Source: Hymenobacter montanus
GTDB lineage: Bacteria > Bacteroidota > Bacteroidia > Cytophagales > Hymenobacteraceae
Reading direction: 5' to 3'
DNA length: 64,000 bases
NCBI RefSeq assembly: GCF_014699115.1
Contig: NZ_JACXAD010000001.1
Coordinates: 1-64,000 of the forward strand
Shown: positions 9,912-18,710 of the stretch, one piece after another
Layout of the letters: the number at the start of each line of letters is the position of its first letter
Position numbering within the stretch: position 1 is the first letter of the stretch
Made by a program: the position numbers and the translations under genes
Notes under the pieces: generated by a model
Database searches by the model: none
What the model saw: only the letters and a program-made list of their open reading frames with translations
What the model was told of the DNA's origin: nothing

Positions 9912-10883
9912 ATGAAGAAAACCCTACAGCCGCTGTTGCCGCTCGGGCTCTTACTGGCGGGCCTCACGGCCCAGGCTCAGCAGCAGGCCCAGTACAGCCA
10001 GTACATGAACAATAATTACATCCTCAACCCCGGGGTAGCTGGCACCGAAGACTACATCGACCTCAAGTTCAGCTACCGCACCCAGTGGACCGGACTCGAG
10101 GGTGCCCCGCGCACCTACTACGCGAGCATCAATTCCTCGCTGGGTAAGTGGCGCAGCCAGCCCAAGCGCACGATGCACGACCGGCAGCGGCCCTTCCACG
10201 CCCTGGGCGGCATTGTCTACAACGATGTTACCGGCCCAACCAGTCGGACCGGCGTGTACGGATCTTACGCCTGCAACCTGGCGCTGGTCCGTAGCATTCG
10301 GATAGCGCTGGGGCTTTCGGTCGGCATGCAGCAGTTTTCGGTCGACGGGCAGCAACTGCGGTTCTACGACGTCAACAACCGCGCGGCCAGTGCTTCATCG
10401 CGGGCCCTTGATGGCACGGCGGGCGTGTGGCTGTACAGCCCCGACTTCTACGTGGGCCTCTCGGGCACGCAGTTGCTGGGCAATACCCTCGATTTTTCGT
10501 ACGCGCAAACCGGCGTCTCCACCGGGGGCAGCAACTCTTTACGGCGCCACTATTTTGCTACGGCGGGCGTGCGCGTGCCGGTGAGCGCGGACTGGTCGCT
10601 GGTTCCCTCCGTGCTGATTAAGGCCGTGGCCCCGGCCCCCGTCTCAGTCGATCTGAACGCGAAACTCAAGTACCAGGACCTGCTCTGGGGCGGGCTATCG
10701 TGGCGGGCCACCGACTCGTACGTAGCCCTGGTGGGCGTCACCTACGAGCAGTACGCCCTGAGCTATTCCTACGATGCCGGCCTCTCCGAACTAGCGGCCT
10801 ACCACGGCGGCAGCCACGAAATCCTGCTGGGTCTGCGCCTAAAGAAAAAAGCCAAGGTCGTGTGCACCGACCGATTCTGGTAG
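9912..10883 (+). CDS. PorP/SprF family type IX secretion outer-membrane protein
   Basis: Outer-membrane beta-barrel of the PorP/SprF family, about 323 aa, with signal peptide MKKTLQPLLPLGLLLAGLTAQAQ. The family hallmark QYSQYMNNNYILNPGVAGTE follows, then alternating amphipathic strands to a C terminus rich in aromatic and basic residues. PorP/SprF proteins attach type-B T9SS cargo to the cell surface or help it through the secretion machine. It follows the giant type-B protein by 241 bp on the same strand, so it is most likely that protein's dedicated partner. Confidence 0.9.
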   Translation: MKKTLQPLLPLGLLLAGLTAQAQQQAQYSQYMNNNYILNPGVAGTEDYIDLKFSYRTQWTGLEGAPRTYYASINSSLGKWRSQPKRTMHDRQRPFHALGGIVYNDVTGPTSRTGVYGSYACNLALVRSIRIALGLSVGMQQFSVDGQQLRFYDVNNRAASASSRALDGTAGVWLYSPDFYVGLSGTQLLGNTLDFSYAQTGVSTGGSNSLRRHYFATAGVRVPVSADWSLVPSVLIKAVAPAPVSVDLNAKLKYQDLLWGGLSWRATDSYVALVGVTYEQYALSYSYDAGLSELAAYHGGSHEILLGLRLKKKAKVVCTDRFW

Positions 10884-11250
10884 GCTTGCGAACAGTGGCA
10901 AAGGCTATTCGGGACGACAAGGCCCGCTGCGCCGGTGGCCAACCCCGCTACCAGCGTGACCCAGCACGCTGCCAGAGTGACAACACCGCTTAATCAGAGT
11001 GACAGCAGCCGTTGCCGGGGTAGCAAGAAAGGCCGCGGAAGTGACAAGAGTCGTTGCCGCGGTGGCAAGAGCATTGACTAGCATGATGAGTCTCCTGTGC
11101 TGGTGATAAGATAAGCCTTACTGGCGGCCTGACACTGCCACCAAAATCCAACGGTGTTTGTTGAAGAACACGCGTCAACTAGCTTTGCAGGGCCGCGTAT
11201 TGATGCGGGCAAATTCTTGTTGTGAAGTGGATAACAATTAGCAGTGCCGT
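10884..11250. other. Intergenic region with short degenerate repeats
   Basis: No gene was seen. It contains two copies of a ~31-bp unit (separate entry) and further GTGAC-rich fragments around 10950-10990. A stretch at 11220-11239 resembles the E. coli lac operator by chance (see rejected items). Confidence 0.4.
10998..11070. repeat. Imperfect direct repeat, 42-bp period
   Basis: Two units beginning AGTGACA and ending GCAAGA at 10998-11028 and 11040-11070 share the core CGTTGCCG and GGnGGCAAGA/GGGTAGCAAGA. A weaker third copy lies upstream. Function unknown. Confidence 0.5.
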
Positions 11251-12096
11251 ATGGAAACAATGGAGATAAATAGCATCACGCGTCCCACCTACGACATCGC
11301 CCAAATTATGAGTGGGCTCTACGGGGACGGCATCATTGCCCTCAAAGGCGCTTTTAGTCGCGAATGGGTGCAGCAGTTGGGCGAGGACATTGCCAGGCTA
11401 TATGCCGAAGCCCTCCAGCGGCCCGGGGGCGCCCTGGGCCGCGGGCCCAAGCGGCACTATGTAGAAATCCATCCCGAGAGCATTCGGGGGTTTGTGGAGT
11501 TAGCTACGCACCCGTGGGTGACGGCCGTGTGCGAGGCGGTGCTCGGGCCGGAGTACAAAATCGTGGAAATCGGTTTCGATGTACCCAACCCCGGGGCCAT
11601 GAACCAGCCCTGGCACCGCGACTTTCCCGCCCCCGACGATACCATCACCGGGCGCCGGCTCAACTCCTTGGCCTTCAACCTGACCACCGTGGACGTGAGC
11701 GAAGACATGGGCCCGTTCGAAATAGCGCCCGGCACCCAATGGGACCTGCCTATAGCCTTCGAGCACGGCATGTTTCCGCCCAAAGCCAATAGCCCCCGCT
11801 ACGAGCAGCGGGCCCAGCGCAAGCTGCCCCAGATGGGCGACATCTCGGCCCGCTCGGCCCTCACTATTCACCGCGGCACCGCCAACCAGTCTAACAAATC
11901 GCGGCCCGCCCTGGTATTGGGCGTGGATGCCCCCACCGCCAACAACGCCGAGCGCCACGACCTGCAACTCACCCGGGCGTTTTACGAAACCTTGCCCGAC
12001 AGCCTCAAGCGCCACCTCACTTGCCGGCTGGTCGATACGCTGGAACCTATTGTGCAGGGGCACACGATTGAAGGGCTAATGATGGGCGAAGCGTAG
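11251..12096 (+). CDS. Phytanoyl-CoA dioxygenase (PhyH) family protein
   Basis: Fe(II)/2-oxoglutarate-dependent oxygenase, double-stranded beta-helix fold, 281 aa, cytoplasmic (no signal peptide). The facial triad is visible: HxD in NQPWHRDF, and the distal His in LTIHRGTANQS followed by the 2-oxoglutarate-binding Arg in KSRPALVLG. PhyH enzymes hydroxylate diverse small molecules; the substrate cannot be told from sequence. The gene stands alone between a repeat-rich spacer and the foreign island. Confidence 0.8.
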   Translation: METMEINSITRPTYDIAQIMSGLYGDGIIALKGAFSREWVQQLGEDIARLYAEALQRPGGALGRGPKRHYVEIHPESIRGFVELATHPWVTAVCEAVLGPEYKIVEIGFDVPNPGAMNQPWHRDFPAPDDTITGRRLNSLAFNLTTVDVSEDMGPFEIAPGTQWDLPIAFEHGMFPPKANSPRYEQRAQRKLPQMGDISARSALTIHRGTANQSNKSRPALVLGVDAPTANNAERHDLQLTRAFYETLPDSLKRHLTCRLVDTLEPIVQGHTIEGLMMGEA

Positions 12097-12128
12097 CGGG
12101 AGTATGCCAAGGGGCAGCATCTGTCAAT

Positions 12129-12181
12129 AGAACGTCCTGCTTGCTGGTAATAGGACGTCATGCTGAGGAATCGAAGCATCT
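12129..12181. repeat. Dispersed AGAACGTCC element, degenerate copy
   Basis: AGAACGTCCTGCTTG followed by TAGGACGTCATGCTGAGG. The same head sequence occurs at 34377 and 43824, and a relative occurs at 56668, all in spacers. It marks native host sequence just outside the left edge of the low-GC island. Confidence 0.5.
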
Positions 12182-12384
12182 GCCTTTTCAGCTTGGTGCT
12201 ATATTCCATGCACATTCCCGACGACCATATCTACCAGCTGACTAAAAACGCTCGGGCGCTGCGACCAAACGCACGTGCTGATTTCTTTTGAGAGTAACGT
12301 CCTTTGATTATGATTTAATTTTAACTGCGAATGTACACAAATAATACAGATTGGTTGAAATCGGTATTCATCTGTGGTTAATTT

Positions 12385-13383
12385 TCACTTTAATTTCGTG
12401 AGACGGTTTTGAATAACCACGACGACGAGCAGAATCACGCCGCGCAAAACTGGCTGCCACCACGGACTAATTTGCCCTTCGAGATTAAATATGTTAAAAA
12501 TTACGCCGAGCAACAGAACGCCGACAAGTGTTGACAGTACGTTTCCCTGCCCGCCCGTCAGCAAAGTGCCGCCGACAACAACCGCCGCGATTGCGCCAAG
12601 TTCTATTCCGACTCCTTCGACCGGATTTCCGGCTCCCAAACGGGCAGCTAAAATCACGCCCGCCAGTCCTGCCAAAGCGCCGCTGATCGCGTAAACGCCG
12701 ATGGTCGTGCGCGAAATATTCAATCCTAAAAGACGCGCCGCTTCGTCATTGTCGCCGAGCGCGTAAACGTGCCGCCCGAAGCGCGTGTAATTGAGCACAA
12801 CCCAGCCGGCAGCGAAAGCAATTAGCAAAATCAAAACCGGAACCGGCAGAAAATCGCCGATGACGCCGCGCCCCAAATAAATAAAGTCCTCAAACGTTTG
12901 CCCAATTCGCACGCTTTTTTCGTCGGTAATGGCTAAAGCGAGTCCGCGCGTGGCGATCATCATTCCGAGCGTCACGATAAACGGCTGAATTTTGGCTTTG
13001 GCGATGATTATGCCGTTGACCAGTCCGAGTAGAGTTGTCACCGTGACTGCGCCCAACACAGCAACGAACACGCCGTTTGGCAAAAGATAAGCGGCGACGA
13101 CGCCAGCAAGCGCGAGCAGCGACCCGACCGACAAATCAATTCCGCCGGTTAAAATCACAAACGTCATGCCGAGCGCGATCAATCCGGACATCGAATTTTG
13201 TCGCAAAACGTTAAGCAAATTTTCGGGCGTTAAAAATGCTTCGTAGCGAATTGTGGCAATACTGCATACCACAACAAGCATCACGAGCGCGCCCTGGCTT
13301 TGCATCACCGAACCGATTTTTGCCGCCATCGTACGCGGTCTGGCTTCGGTCGTGTCACGGATTGTAGCTTCTGCTTGGCTCAT
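12385..13383 (-). CDS. yjfF: YjfF-like furanose ABC transporter permease
   Basis: Inner-membrane permease of the RbsC/YtfT/YjfF family, 332 aa, with about nine hydrophobic segments. The EcfA-contact region GMTFVILTGGIDLSVGSLLA is intact, and VGIELGAIAAVVVGGTLLTG lies near the C terminus. The closing region (ISPWWQPVLRGVILL) resembles YjfF more than RbsC. In E. coli YjfF pairs with YtfT to import galactofuranose. Here it is separated from the ytfT-like gene by a 490-bp spacer carrying a glycosidase fragment. It is the last gene of the island operon. Confidence 0.8.
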   Translation of the reverse strand: MSQAEATIRDTTEARPRTMAAKIGSVMQSQGALVMLVVVCSIATIRYEAFLTPENLLNVLRQNSMSGLIALGMTFVILTGGIDLSVGSLLALAGVVAAYLLPNGVFVAVLGAVTVTTLLGLVNGIIIAKAKIQPFIVTLGMMIATRGLALAITDEKSVRIGQTFEDFIYLGRGVIGDFLPVPVLILLIAFAAGWVVLNYTRFGRHVYALGDNDEAARLLGLNISRTTIGVYAISGALAGLAGVILAARLGAGNPVEGVGIELGAIAAVVVGGTLLTGGQGNVLSTLVGVLLLGVIFNIFNLEGQISPWWQPVLRGVILLVVVVIQNRLTKLK

Positions 13384-13873
13384 AAGAACAATTGTAATTC
13401 GTCTAAAACAAGGATTTTGTTATCGTTTGGCGGCGAATTGACGGTCGCTCAGCGTGCGCGAACAAATTGTTCGCGAGCAGCATCCTCTCTCTGCTCGCCG
13501 TCAAACAAACGGAGGATTACCATTGCGACAAGAATACGTTTGCTATTTACCGTTTTGCGGCGTCACGCGCAGCCAGTCGAAACGTACTGACGGATTGGCG
13601 CTCTTGCCAGTGTAAATAAGTGCGACATGTGCACTTTCAACCTTCGCTGTCATTATGAGCGCACCAAATTTGCTGTATGTTTTGCCGTTCTTGCTAAATT
13701 CAAAACTGAGAATTCCAACTTTTTTCAACTTGCGTTCGAAACCAAATCACAGTTGCATTTTGCAGTATTAAGTGTCGGCACTTTCGGTTTGTTTACATTT
13801 TTGCGATTGCGCAAAATTGCAGAGATTCAGTAGCTAAACGATTAACGACCGCAATATAGTCTTTCGCACAATT
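13384..13873. other. Spacer between the two permease genes
   Basis: 490 bp of low-GC sequence with no intact gene. It holds a short minus-strand remnant similar to a glycosidase C-terminal module (separate entry) and a small inverted motif GAACAAATTGTTCGC near 13459-13473. The split of an otherwise tight operon suggests decay of an inserted or deleted gene. Confidence 0.45.
13543..13728 (-). pseudogene. Fragment resembling the C-terminal beta-sandwich of a GH43-type glycosidase
   Basis: A 61-codon frame reads ...GILSFEFSKNGKTYSKFG... and ends VRFDWLRVTPQ. The combination 'F.FS.(D/N)GK.Y...G ... DW.R' is typical of the last strands of the C-terminal beta-sandwich in GH43 xylosidases and arabinofuranosidases. 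No catalytic domain is present, so if the resemblance is real this is the tail of a deleted enzyme. It is too short for certainty. Confidence 0.35.
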
Positions 13874-14848
13874 TTAGTTTGTTTTTGGGCGTTGCAAATA
13901 AACCGCGAGCAAAATAATCGCGGCTTTAATCACGAGCGACCATGAATATTTCATGTCGTTCATGTTAAAGCTTGTCGTAATTACGATCATAATCAGCGCG
14001 CCGATCACCGTCCCGATGATGCTGGCCCGTCCGCCGGTCAAGGGCGTTCCGCCGACAACCGTTGCGGCAATCGCGTCGAGTTCAATCGTATCACCGATTT
14101 TTGAAGCGTCGGAAGCACCAAGCCGCGCCGTGTAAATCAAACCCGCAATTCCGGCGAGCAGACCGCTGACCGCATAAACTAACAACTTTGTCGAAACCGT
14201 TGGCACCCCGGCAAGATGCGCAGCAGTTTCATTGCCGCCGACCGCCGCGATGTAACGCCCAAAAATCGTCGAACGAAATACAAAAATCGCCAGCCCGACG
14301 GTTGCTGCGAGCAGCAAAATTTGCACTGGAACTCCGGCGATTAAACCTTTGCCTAAATATTCAAATGTCGGGTTACTAAACGGAATTAACTGACCGCCGT
14401 TGCTGATAACTTGCGCGATGCCGCGTCCCGCAATTAATACTGCCAGCGTAATGATAATCGGCTGAATTTTAAAGCTGCTGATCAATATGCCGTTTAACGC
14501 ACCTACTGCGGTGGCCACAATCAAACCGATTAGAACCGCCGGAATCGCGCCGTAATCGAGTGAAATTGCCGTGACGGCCGAGGCAATCGCCATAACCGAA
14601 CCGACCGACAAATCAATGCCGCCCGTTGCAATCACAAACGTCATCCCGATTGCCACTAGCATCGTCGGCGTTACTTGAACGAGAATGTTGCTAAAATTAT
14701 TAAACGAAGCAAAACCCGGCGTGAACGCTAAGTTTAAAATCAGTAAAACTGTTAGTGCAATCGCTGCTCCGTATGTGGGCGCGTAATCGCTAAAGTTAAG
14801 TTTCTGCCGCGCACGCGTGTCTTGTTTAATTGTAGTTGCTTCAACCAT
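13874..14848 (-). CDS. ytfT: YtfT-like furanose ABC transporter permease
   Basis: Inner-membrane permease, 324 aa, RbsC/YtfT family. Conserved segments: PTMLVAIGMTFVIATGGIDL, the loop IQPIIITLAVLIAGRGIAQ and the late motif ELDAIAATVVGGTPLTGGR. These match YtfT closely. The start lies 12 bp after the ATPase stop, so the genes are translationally linked. It probably forms a heterodimer with the YjfF-like permease downstream. Confidence 0.8.
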   Translation of the reverse strand: MVEATTIKQDTRARQKLNFSDYAPTYGAAIALTVLLILNLAFTPGFASFNNFSNILVQVTPTMLVAIGMTFVIATGGIDLSVGSVMAIASAVTAISLDYGAIPAVLIGLIVATAVGALNGILISSFKIQPIIITLAVLIAGRGIAQVISNGGQLIPFSNPTFEYLGKGLIAGVPVQILLLAATVGLAIFVFRSTIFGRYIAAVGGNETAAHLAGVPTVSTKLLVYAVSGLLAGIAGLIYTARLGASDASKIGDTIELDAIAATVVGGTPLTGGRASIIGTVIGALIMIVITTSFNMNDMKYSWSLVIKAAIILLAVYLQRPKTN

Positions 14849-14860
14849 CGGATTATGAGT

Positions 14861-16393
14861 TCAAGGTTCGAGACGTTGGTTTGCCTCTGCCATCGCGTTG
14901 ATAATCGAATCTTGCGAGATTTGTTCACCGCGCAGTTCGGCGCTTAGTTTGCCGTCGCGCATTACGACCACGCGGTCGCTGCCTTCGACGAGTTCTTCGA
15001 GTTCGGACGAAATCATCAAAACGCCCAAACCTTCTTTTGCCAATTCATTGACGAGCGCTTGAATCTCGCCTTTGGCGCCGATGTCAATGCCACGCGTTGG
15101 TTCGTCAAGCAACAAAAACTTTGGATTGCAGCACAGCCAGCGCGCGAGCAAAACTTTTTGCTGGTTGCCGCCGGATAATTCGCGAATTTTTTGCTCGGCC
15201 GAAGCGGCTTTGATACCTAAGCGCCGCATAAATCGTTCGACTATTTCGTTTTGCTTCTTGCGCGAGACAACTCCGGCGCTGGTAAGGGCCGGCAACGCGG
15301 CGAGCGTTAGATTTTCGCGTACCGACAAATCGGGAATAATTCCTTCGGCTTTACGGTCTTCGGATAAAAACGCGATTCCGGCGCGGATTGCGTCGTTTAG
15401 TTTGCGCGCGTTGATTTCTTTGCCGTCCAAGACGACACGCCCGGTTTCTGTCCGGTCAGCACCGAAAATCGCCCGCGCAACGTCGGTCCGCCCGGAACCG
15501 AGCAAACCCGCCATACCGAGAATTTCGCCGCGCCGAACGTCGAGCGACACGCTTTGCATTCGCCGCCCGCGCGTTAGATTTTCGGCCACCAGTAGGGGCG
15601 GTGTGTTATCGTTAACAGGTTTGTGTTCGTCAAATGCGGTCGCGCCTTTTTTCTCTAAATCTTCACGCTGCTTGCCAAGCATCAAACAAACTAAATCAAT
15701 TCGCTCCAACTCTTTTAAATCGCGCGTCGCCACAAATTTGCCGTCGCGCAAAACCGTCACGCGGTCGCAAACAGCGTACAGCTCGTCAAAACGGTGCGAT
15801 ATATAAACAATTGCCGTGCCTTCGGCTTTCAAACGTCGAATCACTTCGTACAAGATACCGACTTCTTTTTCAGTCAAACTGCTGGTCGGCTCATCGAGAA
15901 CCAAAACTTTGGCACCGAGGCTGACTCCGCGCGCAATCGCCACCATTTGCCGCATCGCAATATTGAGGCTGCCCAAAGTTGCTTTCGGATTAATGTTTAA
16001 ACCGAGCCTTTTAAGAAGTTCGTCGGTTTCACGATTCATTCGCCCCCAATCAACAAAACTAAACTTGCACGGCTCACAATTTAAAAAAATATTTTCGGCG
16101 ACCGTGCGAAACATCAATAGATTCACTTCTTGATAAACCGCGACGACTCCGGCGCGTTGCGCGTCTTCAGGCGTACGAAAATTTGCCGGCTTGCCTTCTA
16201 AAAATAGTTCACCGCCGTCACGGGCGTAGGCGCCGGTCATAACTTTAATAAGCGTAGATTTACCCGCACCGTTTTCGCCGACGAGCGAATGAACCTCGCC
16301 GCGTTCCAAAGCTAAACTCACGTTATCGAGCGCGACCACGCCGGAAAAAATTTTGCGGATGTTCTGCATTCGCAGCAACGGTTCGTTGGCCAT
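14861..16393 (-). CDS. ytfR: YtfR-like sugar ABC transporter ATPase (two nucleotide-binding domains)
   Basis: Cytoplasmic ATPase with two fused ABC domains, as in RbsA/AraG/YtfR, about 510 aa from the ATG at 16393. An upstream in-frame start would add 61 basic, unrelated residues and run into the spacer. The first domain has Walker A GENGAGKST and Walker B KVLVLDEPTSSLT. The second has the degenerate P-loop GLLGSGRTD, signature LSGGNQQKVLLARWL and FLLLDEPTRGIDIGAKGE. The degenerate second P-loop is normal for this family. It energises import by the two neighbouring permeases. Confidence 0.88.
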   Translation of the reverse strand: MANEPLLRMQNIRKIFSGVVALDNVSLALERGEVHSLVGENGAGKSTLIKVMTGAYARDGGELFLEGKPANFRTPEDAQRAGVVAVYQEVNLLMFRTVAENIFLNCEPCKFSFVDWGRMNRETDELLKRLGLNINPKATLGSLNIAMRQMVAIARGVSLGAKVLVLDEPTSSLTEKEVGILYEVIRRLKAEGTAIVYISHRFDELYAVCDRVTVLRDGKFVATRDLKELERIDLVCLMLGKQREDLEKKGATAFDEHKPVNDNTPPLLVAENLTRGRRMQSVSLDVRRGEILGMAGLLGSGRTDVARAIFGADRTETGRVVLDGKEINARKLNDAIRAGIAFLSEDRKAEGIIPDLSVRENLTLAALPALTSAGVVSRKKQNEIVERFMRRLGIKAASAEQKIRELSGGNQQKVLLARWLCCNPKFLLLDEPTRGIDIGAKGEIQALVNELAKEGLGVLMISSELEELVEGSDRVVVMRDGKLSAELRGEQISQDSIINAMAEANQRLEP

Positions 16394-16448
16394 AATTACT
16401 GATAAGTGAGAGGCAAAATAATTAACCACTAATCGTTTCGCATTCTTT

Positions 16449-17453
16449 TTAATAAGATTTGTCAATAAATTTTGCGGCGTTTGACGAATCAAAAAACTTA
16501 TCGGGCACAATAATTTTTTGCGGGATTTTTTCACCGCGCAGATACTTTTCGTAAGTATCAAACGCAATCGGGCCAAAACGCGGATTGCACTCGACCGTGA
16601 CGTTCATGTCGCCGGCAACAATCGCTTCGAGCGCGCTCTTTTGTCCGTCTACCGAAACGACTTTGACGTCTTTACCTGGATTCATTCCGGCGGCTTTCAA
16701 CGCCTGAATTGCGCCGAGTGCCATTTCGTCGTTGTGCGTGTAAACGACCGTGATGTTTTTGCCGTGCGCTTGAATCAGGTTTTCCATTACTTTCTGGCCG
16801 CTGGCGCGCGTAAAATCGGCCGGCTGCGAAGCGAGAATTTTCATACCTGGACTGCTTTTAATGGCATCAAGAAAACCTTTGTTGCGGTCAAGCGCGACGC
16901 TTGAACCAGCCGTGCCTTCGAGAATAATAATACCGGCCTTACCGTTGGTGTTTTTGACTGTCCATTCGCCCGCGCGTTGACCTTCTTCAATAAAGTTTGA
17001 ACCGATAAACGTAACATAATCTTGTCCGGGCGTTCCGGCGGCCTCGCGGTCTATCAAAAAAACCGGAATCTTGGCTTGTTTTGCTGCTGCGAGGGCGCCC
17101 GCCAAACCTTCAAATTCTCGCGGAGCAAGAAAAATTGCGTCAACTTTGCGCGCCACCATGTCCTCGACATCCGAAAACTGTTTTGAAGTTTGGGTTTGTG
17201 CGTCGGTGGCAACCAGCTCGTAACCGCGCTTGGCGGCTTCGTCGCTCATTGATTTGGTTTCGGCAATCCGCCACGGTCCGTTATTTTCCATTTGCGAAAA
17301 ACCGACAACTTTTTTCCTGCTGCCACTGCCGCCTTCAGCGCTCGCGCTTGTTCCGGCCGATTTGCGTTCGCAGCCAACTAAAATCAGCACGATTGACAAC
17401 AGAACAATCGCACCCACAAAACTTTTGCTAATCAACAATTTCATCGTTTTCAT
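16449..17453 (-). CDS. ytfQ: YtfQ-like galactofuranose/pentofuranose-binding lipoprotein
   Basis: Periplasmic sugar-binding protein (type I fold), 334 aa, with a lipoprotein signal peptide and Cys28 in LILVGCERK. Similarity to E. coli YtfQ as I remember it is strong along the length: VGFSQMENNGPWRIAETKS, VDAIFLAPREFEGL, LEGTAGSSVALDRNKGF, PADFTRASGQKVMENLI, VYTHNDEMALGAIQA. YtfQ binds galactofuranose; relatives bind arabinofuranose and other furanoses. First gene of the operon ytfQ-ytfR-ytfT-yjfF. Being a lipoprotein fits Bacteroidota but also other phyla, so it does not identify the donor. Confidence 0.85.
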   Translation of the reverse strand: MKTMKLLISKSFVGAIVLLSIVLILVGCERKSAGTSASAEGGSGSRKKVVGFSQMENNGPWRIAETKSMSDEAAKRGYELVATDAQTQTSKQFSDVEDMVARKVDAIFLAPREFEGLAGALAAAKQAKIPVFLIDREAAGTPGQDYVTFIGSNFIEEGQRAGEWTVKNTNGKAGIIILEGTAGSSVALDRNKGFLDAIKSSPGMKILASQPADFTRASGQKVMENLIQAHGKNITVVYTHNDEMALGAIQALKAAGMNPGKDVKVVSVDGQKSALEAIVAGDMNVTVECNPRFGPIAFDTYEKYLRGEKIPQKIIVPDKFFDSSNAAKFIDKSY

Positions 17454-17462
17454 TCCTAAAGT

Positions 17463-17585
17463 TTATTTTTTTGTTTTACCCATTGTTGGTTCGCTGCGAA
17501 TCGAACCAACAACGCGCCCCGGCGTTTTCCGCGCCGCCAACTGTTCATGCAACGCGTACGCCTCTGTCGGTGGCGCGGTTGTCGC
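17463..17585 (-). pseudogene. C-terminal fragment of an unidentified enzyme at the island edge
   Basis: The minus-strand frame ends AYALHEQLAARKTPGRVVGS..., the pattern of a zinc alcohol dehydrogenase/quinone oxidoreductase C terminus (A..LHE.L..R.T.GRVV). The upstream portion is missing: the sequence turns into GC-rich host-like DNA around 17585. The resemblance is short and tentative, but a broken gene exactly at the composition change supports a recombination or assembly junction. Confidence 0.35.
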
Positions 17586-17650
17586 CCGCCACTTCGGGCC
17601 GGTAGGCGGCGGTGAAGTTAGCAAGGGCGAACGGGGCCGCACCGGTGCCC

Positions 17651-18403
17651 TCAAACCGAGTAATGATAGACTTTACTGTTGGTGTGTTGGTTGGAAAAGC
17701 TTGGTGCCTGCTGGGTGCTCTCGCGGATGGTCAGCATGTTGTGGCCTCCAGCTTTGATGCAGTCGGCGCCGTCGTAGGGTGCCCGCACGGCCCGGCGGGC
17801 TTCTTCTACGCCGCTGATGGCCACGTATTCCTGGGCCACCAACGCCGGGGCCTCGGGCGTGAGGTGTCCGAACTGCCCACCCGCCGCTAATGCCCGTGTA
17901 GAAGCCACCATGCGCGCCCCGACCACGTCGCCTTGGTTGATGGCCTCGCGCAGCGCCACGTCGCCGTTGACGCCGCTGTTGCCGAGGTCGCGCATGGTGG
18001 TGATGCTTGCTTCCAGGTCCTCGCGGCTCATGGCGGCGCCCAGTAGGACCCGGCGCGCGGTGCTCATGCTGGCCACGGTCACCAGCCTGCTGTCGTCGCC
18101 TAGCTCGGTTTGGTAGTTTTGCCGCAGGTGGGGGTGGGCGTCAATCAGGCCGGGCAGCACCAGGGCGTTGCTCAAATCCACCACTGCGGCGCCGGCCTGT
18201 AGAATGGTGCGGCCCCGCACCAACACCACCCCGTTGGGAAGGGCGCGGCCCGTACGCACGTCCAGCAGGCGGCCGCATTTGATGGCTTGGACCGACGTGG
18301 CGGGGGTGGGCGATTGGGCGTGGGCAACTGGCGCCCGGCTCAGAAGGAACAAGCCGGCATAAGCCGTTAGAACGTGTCGTAGCACGAGTAACCGTTTTTG
18401 CAT
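17651..18403 (-). pseudogene. Truncated amidohydrolase (C-terminal part missing)
   Basis: Begins with a good signal peptide (MQKRLLVLRHVLTAYAGLFL, ending VAHAQ) at ATG 18403. It continues as an imidazolonepropionase-like metal-dependent amidohydrolase: ALVLPGLIDAHPHL has the HxH metal site and ITTMRDLGNSG follows. After GADCIKAGGHNMLTI the family similarity stops and the frame reads an unrelated tail to a TGA. Family members are about 400-430 aa; only the first ~225 residues are present, so later metal ligands and the catalytic Asp are absent. The break lies within ~120 bp of the foreign island, and the missing half is not found on the island's other side. Confidence 0.75.
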
Positions 18404-18710
18404 GCGGCAAGGTAGGTACCGCGATGCCGTTGTACAAAAATACATCCATGCTTACTAAAATGCCCTTATTTTTGAACATAACGTGTTTATTTCCGAACCT
18501 TATTTTGTACATAGGTCCATTAGTAGAGCTACCGACCTTGGACCAATACTTGCATCAGCCCCGGGCGCAGTAGTGAAGAAATCGCGATACCCAATTAGGC
18601 TTTAGGCTGACATAAAGCCGTTTCCAGTATTCACCTTGATGAATTGAGCGGTAGCTCAGGATGGTGTGCCCCAAGTGTAAGCCAAGGTTGATTGCAGGTA
18701 TTTTTCTTTT
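18404..18710. other. Intergenic region, no gene recognised
   Basis: AT-rich around 18440-18520, where the amidohydrolase promoter should lie. A 63-codon minus-strand frame at 18555-18746 (containing LGHTILSYRSIHQGEYWKRL) is open but has no family I recognise; it might be a remnant. Confidence 0.3.

Larger units (their letters stand above)
12285..17585. mobile_element. Lower-GC foreign island carrying a sugar ABC importer
   Basis: From about 12.29 kb to 17.58 kb base composition drops to roughly half GC, with A/T in many third positions and frequent AAA, TTT and GAA codons. The flanks are clearly GC-richer, with C/G third positions. All genes are on the minus strand and belong to one importer. 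The right edge runs into a truncated host-like amidohydrolase, and gene fragments lie inside and at the edge. No integrase, transposase or terminal repeats were found. Horizontal transfer by recombination is the simplest reading; an assembly chimera is the main alternative. Boundaries are approximate. Confidence 0.6.

Noticed and set aside
11220..11239. Sequence close to the E. coli lac operator (TTGTGAAGTGGATAACAATT)
   Set aside because: One base longer than the lac site and with a different centre. No LacI gene or lactose genes nearby; most likely chance in an AT-rich leader.
12285..17585. Prophage or integrative element
   Set aside because: No integrase, phage, conjugation or transposase genes, and no attachment-site duplication was seen; only transporter genes and fragments.
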